Source: Chara braunii (taxonomy: Eukaryota > Streptophyta > Charophyceae > Charales > Characeae). Taken from it: a DNA stretch of 24,215 nucleotides. Within the stretch, counting starts at the first letter, position 1. Each line of letters begins with the position of its first letter. Below the pieces are notes generated by a model. The model was given only the letters and a program-made list of their open reading frames with translations, was not told the origin of the DNA and made no database searches. Below, piece by piece: positions 19,164 to 24,215 of the stretch. Where the stretch lies: contig BFEA01000496.1 in the NCBI GenBank assembly GCA_003427395.1, positions 719,290-743,504 on the forward strand, given 5' to 3'. Made by a program: the position numbers and the translations under genes.

Positions 19164-19179
19164 CCCGACAACGGCGCCA
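19164..19179 (-). promoter_or_regulatory. Primer-binding site, tRNA-Asp type
   Basis: The minus strand reads TGGCGCCGTTGTCGGG, one base inside the 5' LTR end. Plant tRNA-Asp ends CCCCGGCAACGGCGCCA, whose complement is TGGCGCCGTTGCCGGGG, so there is one mismatch in 16. This primer is common in plant Ty3/gypsy elements of the Athila/Tat type. Confidence 0.85.
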
Positions 19180-19642
19180 CTTTCGACTGAAAGAAGTGGT
19201 TTGTCAACCCTTATGTTAGAACCCATGTCCTACCCAACGTCTTTCACCCGCCAGAGAGGTTCAAACACGAGGCCTCTTCAACTTTTCTTATTTTTGCTTC
19301 AAGTGCCAAAGGACGGATAAAAAGTAAATGAATCTCTGTTAATTAAAGAAAAATTTTAAGAGTCCGCAATCTTCGCTCTTAGACCGTGGTCCTTCCCCCT
19401 TATCCAACCAACAAGTATCACCTCGGGTTCTAGCACATGACTTGTGATACGAAATAACAAGAACTCCCACTGACTATTCGATGCGACCGCCGACTGCGCG
19501 ATGAAAATGGGGAAGAGCGGTGACGGGAGGCCGAAACAGCGGCCTAGTCTCGCAATTTCAATGCGACTACTTTGGCGATTTTTCACGCTCAAACAAATTC
19601 ACTCGAAATTTTAAAACTTTGAGGATCGGTATATTAGGTCAT

Positions 19643-21000
19643 GATCTTTCCAGGAAAAATAACAAAACAATTAAAAAAACTTGTTTTCATCGTTAAACAA
19701 TTGGGGCGTCGATTCGGTGCTCCTTACATGTATGCCACTGCGCCATCTGCAGGCCAAAAGGAAAAATACTCCAACTTCTGTGACTTTTCCCGCTTTAAAG
19801 AATGTTTCAAAGAGTTTGCCAATGTACAGTCCCGTAGGTTTGCTCGTGACCTTTTTACGAAAAATAACAAAACAATTAAGAAAAGGTGTTTTCATCCTGC
19901 AACAATTGTCGCGCCGATTTTGTGCTCCTTCCAGCCTTCCAGGTATGCCACTGCACCATTTGTAGGACAACAGCGAAAGTACTCCAACTTTTGTGATTTT
20001 TCCCTTTCTAACGAATGCTTTAAAGAGTCTTCCAATGTTATGTACCGTAGGTTTTCTCATGATCTTTCCAGAAAAAATAACAAAAAAATTAAGAAAAATC
20101 GTTTTCATCATGAAACAGTCATCTCACTAATTTTGTGCTTGTTCCAGGAATGTCACTGAGCCATATGTAGGCCAACAGGGGAAGTACTCCAACTTTTGTG
20201 ATTTTTCTTGCTCTAACGAATGCTTTAACGAGTCGGCCAGTCGGGAGTCCTGTAGGTTTGCTCGTGATCTTTCTAGGAAAAATAACACAACAATTAAGAA
20301 AATTTGTTTTCATCGTGAAACAATCGCTGTGCCGATCCTGTGCTCGTTCCAGGTATGTCACTGCGCCATTTGTAGGCCAACAGGGAAAGTATTCCAACTT
20401 CTGTGATTTTTCCTGCTCTAAAGAATGCTTCAACGATTCTGCCAATGTAGAGTCCCGTAGGTTTGCTCGTGATCTTTCCATGAAATCGGAAAAATTATTT
20501 TCACCTTGTAACAAACGCCGCGCTGATTCGGTGTCCGTTCCAGGTACACCATTATGCCACCTGTAGGCCAACAGGGAAAGTACTCAAACTTCTGTGATTT
20601 TTCCCGCTCTAACGAATGCTTCAACTAGTCTGCCAATCTAGAGTCCCCTAGGCTTGCTCGTGAGATATCTAGGAAAAATAACAAAACAATTAAGAAAAAT
20701 CATTTTCATCGTGAAACAATCGCCGTGCCGATTGTGTGCTCGTTCTAGGTATGTCACTGCGTCATTGTAGGCCAACAGGGAAAGTACTCCAACGTTTGTG
20801 ATTTTTTCCACTCTAAAGAATGATTCAACGAGTCTGCCAATGAAAAGCCTCAATGTTTTGCTCGTGATCTCTCTAGGAAAAATAAAATAAAAAATCAGAA
20901 AAATTGTTTTCACCTTGAAACAAACGTTTCGCCGATTCGGTGCTCGTTCCTAGTATGTCGTTGTGCCATATGTAGGCCAACAGGGAAAGTGCTCCAACTT
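19643..21000. repeat. ~205-bp minisatellite in the 5' LTR, about 7 units
   Basis: Units begin at 19643, 19848, 20061, 20266, 20471, about 20662 and 20866, giving periods of 205, 213, 205, 205, 191 and 204. The 213 unit carries a small CTTCCAGC-type insertion and the 191 unit a deletion of about 14 bp. They are homologous to the units in the left LTR and account for most of the length difference between the LTRs. Confidence 0.9.
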
Positions 21001-21196
21001 CGTCCTTGGTCCGTCTTCGTCCGCTCCCCGTGCTTCTGAATGTCAGCGTACCTCGTGTGCTAGCATCTGCGCAAGTGCGAACTGTCCTCGTACGTGCATC
21101 TCCTCCCTTCCCAATCCTTGAGCGTCCAAAGGTCGGCACACCTTGTGTGCCAACAAGTATGTCGGTGAGAAGTCTCTGGATGTCGGGCCCCGTTGG

Positions 21197-21206
21197 GCTT
21201 ATATAG
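21197..21206 (-). promoter_or_regulatory. LTR TATA box (5' LTR)
   Basis: CTATATAAGC on the minus strand lies about 665 bp into the LTR from its TGTT start, followed by CCAAC. Its orientation agrees with the primer-binding site, so it is a plausible U3 promoter. The same word is conserved in the other LTR. Confidence 0.6.
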
Positions 21207-21870
21207 TTTGCTGGGCTCAACTCGGCGCGGCCTTCAATACTTCGGTGTGTCGGGCTGTCGAGAACTTTCCAACGTCCCGGTACCGATGCAATTTCCGAAC
21301 CTAGTCCCGGCCCAATTTGGGCCCCAAAACACCACTTGATGCACCAAGCTGGCCCTCTTGTCGAGTGTCAAGGACTTTGCAGCTCCCGGTTCCGGAGCAG
21401 CACCCGAGCCTAGTCTCAATCCCATTTGGGCCCCGAAAAGTCAAGTGTCAAACCAACCAGGCCTTGTTGTCGAGAAATGCAGAGGCCCGGTTCCGGTCCT
21501 CTCGTTCCAAGCCTATTTTTCGGTTCTAGGTTTGGAACCGTCCCTTGCTGACGCGTGCGTGACACCCATAGGCCCTGTCCACGCCGCTTAGATCCAGTTC
21601 AATAATCCAGGCTCATTCTATGGACCGGAACGCGGTGCTTAGGGTTCTAGGAATATAGGCCCGGTCCAGCGACCACTTTTTGGGTCAGCTTCCCTATGTA
21701 TTGAGTTGGTCTTCCATAATCTAATCCGGTCCTTCACATTTCAGAATGGTCCTCTGCGAGTTAGCCCCGGTCCTCCATGCTCCAGTCCTGTCTTGTGTCC
21801 GTAAGGTCGGTCCTAAGGCCAGTTCTTGGTGCGCCAAGTCTGTCTGCATACCATATATTGATCCCCAACA

Positions 21871-22438
21871 CACGTTAATTACGGTTCAGTTATAGGCTCC
21901 CCCTCGTCACCTTTATATGAGGTTGAAGTACCATTTTCGTATAGCAGCACCTAAGAATCCCTCCAATGATTTCAAAAATTTCGGTCAATAGATTGTTGAT
22001 TTTGTCAAATTAGATTATTTAAATAGGATATATGTTGCAAAAATTAGGGAAGTAAGGGCGGCGACAAGGATGGAGTCGCCCGACAGCGTACCACTGCTGC
22101 CACGACGTCACACGATCACCAACGTTGTTTCAGCGACACTACCGTTTGGTCGCATACAAAAAAATTCACTACACCATATAGGTTTAGTTGCATTGTTGTT
22201 TGACCTCACAAAACCTCATTCCGATGCACAATTTTGGCAGCATCTCCCCTCAAAAATGTTGTTGGCGCCCCGAAAAATTTGTGCAGCATAATCCCCCTTC
22301 AGCATGTCATCATGGTCGTGTTGCCGAACAGATAGCCCTTCCCTACACGTGCCACTAGCCGCAAAATCAAACCCTGACGCAGCCTACCGGCCGTAGCATC
22401 AATCCAGAGGTAGGGCAGTGAGTTCCCAACCTCTAGCT
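21871..22438. other. Unassigned right flank of the LTR element
   Basis: Short ORFs only. AT-rich at 21960-22060, mixed composition after that. Nothing recognisable. Confidence 0.4.
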
Positions 22439-22546
22439 ATGGCTGCCATTTCCTCTCTCTCTATCTCCCTGCAACCCTCCACCGTGACCAACAGCATCAC
22501 CCCTCATGGTGTGATGGAGCTCAATTTGCACTTGAAATGCAAATGA
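22439..22546 (+). CDS. Small ORF, plastid-leader-like N-terminus (speculative)
   Basis: ATG at 22439 is in a favourable context (GCTATGGC) and opens a 35-codon frame. It starts MAAISSLSISLQPSTVTNS and ends at TGA 22544. Ala at position 2, many Ser and Thr, and no acidic residue in the first 25 residues resemble a plastid transit peptide. A GT donor is possible inside it (CATG/GTGTGA at about 22508), so it could be a first exon or a captured gene fragment. No downstream exon is evident and chance is a real alternative. Confidence 0.2.
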   Translation: MAAISSLSISLQPSTVTNSITPHGVMELNLHLKCK

Positions 22547-22840
22547 GCAGCGTCATAGCCTCAATATTGTGAGGCAAGTGTGGGAGTTGTTGACTTTTAT
22601 AGCTAGTTGAGGATTGTGCGCGGCAGCTTGACCCACAATAAAAAAATCGGAATTGTCCTGGACCCTTGATCTGAACCCACGATCAAGGGTCACAGGCCCT
22701 GAAGTCCTCCTAGGGGAACCAAAGTCTTCCAATTCCAGAAGCATCTGACCTTCTCCCCAGGCCACATGCTTCAGGGAATGGTTGTACCCAGGTAACATTG
22801 CAGACTACTTAAAAAATGAACAGGAGCAGTCACAGTCATA
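22547..22840. other. Unassigned stretch with one hairpin
   Basis: An 81-codon minus ORF (22553-22798) lacks motifs. The notable structure is the hairpin at 22661-22691. Confidence 0.4.
22661..22691. repeat. Perfect 11-bp hairpin
   Basis: GACCCTTGATC at 22661-22671 and GATCAAGGGTC at 22681-22691 form a perfect stem around a 9-nt loop, TGAACCCAC. The minus-strand loop reads GTGGGTTCA and a T7 run follows about 20 nt downstream on that strand. No tRNA fold is present. Confidence 0.7.
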
Positions 22841-22870
22841 CACACACACATACACACACACATATACACC
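22840..22870. repeat. Short (CA)n microsatellite
   Basis: Interrupted CA repeats (CATACACACACACATACACAC and following). Confidence 0.85.
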
Positions 22871-23529
22871 TACCTAACCACGACCAGGGGCACATACGTG
22901 GTCGTTGCCCCTTTTCCTCTCGCTTTCTTTTTTTTTCCTCGTTTTCCTTTTGTTCCGTTCCTTTTTTTCCCCCCTTTTGAACCCTTCGTTTTCTTGTGAG
23001 AGGCAGCTCGTTGTCTAAAGACGAACGAGCATCCCCCGCCCCTAGTAGTTTTTTTCACAGAGTCGAACTAGAGTCAAGCTCAACAGGGTCTTCTCTTCCC
23101 TACCTAACGCGCACCCGTACCAAGCGTAGGAAGGACGCAAGATCCATGCGTCTATTTGCAACCCGTTCATTACAACGAACAGGTGAAGGTGAGCAGCACC
23201 ACGATGAAGGGGGGGGGGCTACAAAAAGAAGAACAAAAACTTACCTGAGAGGCTGAAATATTGAGGCAATCTATAAAAATGAGCATCTGTAGAGGTCAAG
23301 ACACCTCTATGCACTTCCCTACCTGCAAGTTGGCGCATCACTTTTTTTTTTTTTTCCTCTTCTTCCACACGTGGTCAACGACACTACGAATATTCGTTCA
23401 AACTAATTCTAAAATGGAGATCTTTAAGTTTTTTTTAAGTTCTTTAAAATCCTATTTCAATAATTTCAATACAATGAAAAATACTAAATGCCCCTATATC
23501 GAATAATCTACAAAATGTTCAATGTTTGT
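22871..23529. other. Low-complexity, unassigned
   Basis: A pyrimidine-rich stretch with many T runs lies at 22909-22985. GCTCGTT (23006-23012) can pair with AACGAGC (about 23024-23030). T15 occurs at 23342-23356. No gene is evident. Confidence 0.45.
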
Positions 23530-23539
23530 CCCTCTGTCT

Positions 23540-24215
23540 AAGTGTACAGAAACACTAAACATTCTGAAGATTCTGAAGTGGTGAAGATGCTGAAAATTCT
23601 GAAGCACCCCGCCCCAATCCAAGTGTGTAGGAACGCTGAAGATTCTGAGAATTATGAAGTGGTGAAAACGTTGAAGATTGTGACCCCCCCCCTACCGCCT
23701 CCCCCTGTTTTATTTTTTTAAGGGGGAGGGTTGAAACGCTGAAGATTCCAAAAATTTTGAAATGGTGAAAACGCTGAAGATTTTGAATCCCACCTCCCCC
23801 TGTTAAGGGGGGGGGTTTAAAATCTTCAGCGTTTTCACCACTTCATAATTTTCAAAATCTTCAATGTCCCCCCTCCTATCTGAATGTGTAGAAACGTTAA
23901 AGATTTTGAAAATTTTTAAGTAGTGAAAAGGTTAAAGATTTTGAATCCCCCTCCTTCCCCCCACCTCCTTCTGTTGGGGNGGGGGGGGGGGGGGGGTATC
24001 AGAGTCTTCAGCGTTTTTACCACCACTCAGAATTTTCAGAATGTTGAGCATTCGTCCCCTTTTTCGAGTGTCTAGAAGCGCTCAATATTCTGAAGATTTG
24101 GAAGTGGTGAAAATGTTGAATATTTTGAATTACACCCTCATTTGTCCGAGTGTGTAGGAATGCTAAAGATTTTGAAAATTCTGAAGTGGTGAAAACGTTA
24201 AAGATTCTGACCCCC
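23540..24215. repeat. CTGAAGATTCTGAA minisatellite with units in both orientations
   Basis: Plus-oriented units carry CGCTGAAGATTCTGA, GAAGTGGTGAAAACG and TGAAGATT words (about 23560-23690, 23733-23790, 23893-23945, 24070-24130, 24160-24207). Minus-oriented units (about 23816-23865 and 24003-24050) read AATCTTCAGCGTTTTCACCAC. Between opposite units lie C-rich then G-rich spacers (CCTCCCCCTGTTAAGGGGGGGG near 23785-23816, and a longer C then G block at 23946-23997). An ambiguous N occurs at 23980 within a G run. The array continues past the window edge. Confidence 0.88.

Larger units (their letters stand above)
15914..21870 (-). mobile_element. Non-autonomous LTR retrotransposon (minus orientation)
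   Basis: Two long direct repeats at 15914-17893 and 19181-21870 flank a 1.3-kb interior that lacks gag-pol. On the minus strand the right copy ends in GTCGAAA and one base later comes TGGCGCCGTTGTCGGG. That matches the 3' end of plant tRNA-Asp in 15 of 16 positions, so the right copy is the 5' LTR. The minus-strand outer edge starts TGTTGGGGATC, a typical LTR start, and the far left edge ends GTCGACA, giving TGT...ACA termini. A clean 5-bp target-site duplication is not visible (ACGTG versus ACGGT). The LTRs differ at many positions and in internal repeat number, so the insertion is old or recombined. Confidence 0.8.
19181..21870 (-). repeat. 5' LTR (right copy), full length
   Basis: About 2.69 kb from the TGTTGGGG start (minus strand, at 21870) to the primer-binding-site side at 19181. 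It aligns with the left copy throughout 19184-21764. The extra length comes from more minisatellite units (about seven versus four) and the intact outer ~105 bp. Confidence 0.82.

Noticed and set aside
18716-19207. 163-codon minus ORF
   Set aside because: It starts within the LTR, crosses the primer-binding site and reads a 103-bp duplication in two different frames. No Gag motif is present.
19641-20159. Overlapping ORFs on both strands in the LTR minisatellite (also 19671-20111, 20119-20571, 16765-17157)
   Set aside because: The repeat period is about 205 bp, not a multiple of three. Successive units are read in different frames and both strands are equally open, which indicates non-coding repeat DNA.
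22661-22691. tRNA gene
   Set aside because: A single stem with a GGGTTCA loop is present, but no cloverleaf, A-box or acceptor stem could be traced.

Overview
The window looks like gene-poor, repeat-packed nuclear DNA of a streptophyte-type eukaryote. There is no bacterial gene layout, no rRNA or tRNA gene, and no host protein gene I can defend. Recognisable coding remnants all belong to transposable elements: a PIF/Harbinger transposase, a decayed Ty3/gypsy gag-pol, and an LTR element primed by plant-type tRNA-Asp. The Harbinger protein and overall texture remind me of the charophyte alga Chara. That is an inference from family memory, not something the sequence proves.

Layout. 1-1630: nested palindromic repeats, GA, CA and poly-G tracts, and a 115-bp tandem duplication. 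2186-3480 (minus): Harbinger transposase with an open catalytic domain whose N-terminal region is scrambled by an inverted repeat, an in-frame 93-bp tandem duplication and stops. 3960-4490: a 129-bp tandem repeat. 5060-6400: G-rich GGGTA and GGGGCRGTTA arrays. 6770-9880 (plus): degenerate Ty3/gypsy gag-like region, reverse transcriptase, RNase H and integrase with many stops, plus substitutions at catalytic positions. 10380-10778 and 15374-15685: two short hAT-like non-autonomous elements with target-site duplications, a shared core word, and different subterminal word arrays. 10800-15360: mostly unassigned, with one decayed ORF of about 190 codons. 15914-21870 (minus): a non-autonomous LTR element with two long LTRs, a tRNA-Asp primer-binding site, TATA boxes, and a ~205-bp minisatellite inside each LTR (about 4 versus 7 units). 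21871-23500: unassigned, with one small ORF resembling a plastid-targeting leader. 23530-24215: a minisatellite whose units alternate in orientation around poly-C/poly-G spacers, with an N in a G run.

The genes do not form a pathway. They are independent transposable-element layers in different states of decay. The most unusual signals are the length-variable minisatellite inside a paired LTR, the word-swapped subterminal arrays of the two hAT-like elements, the scrambled Harbinger N-terminus beside an open DDE domain, and the alternating inverted minisatellite at the right edge.
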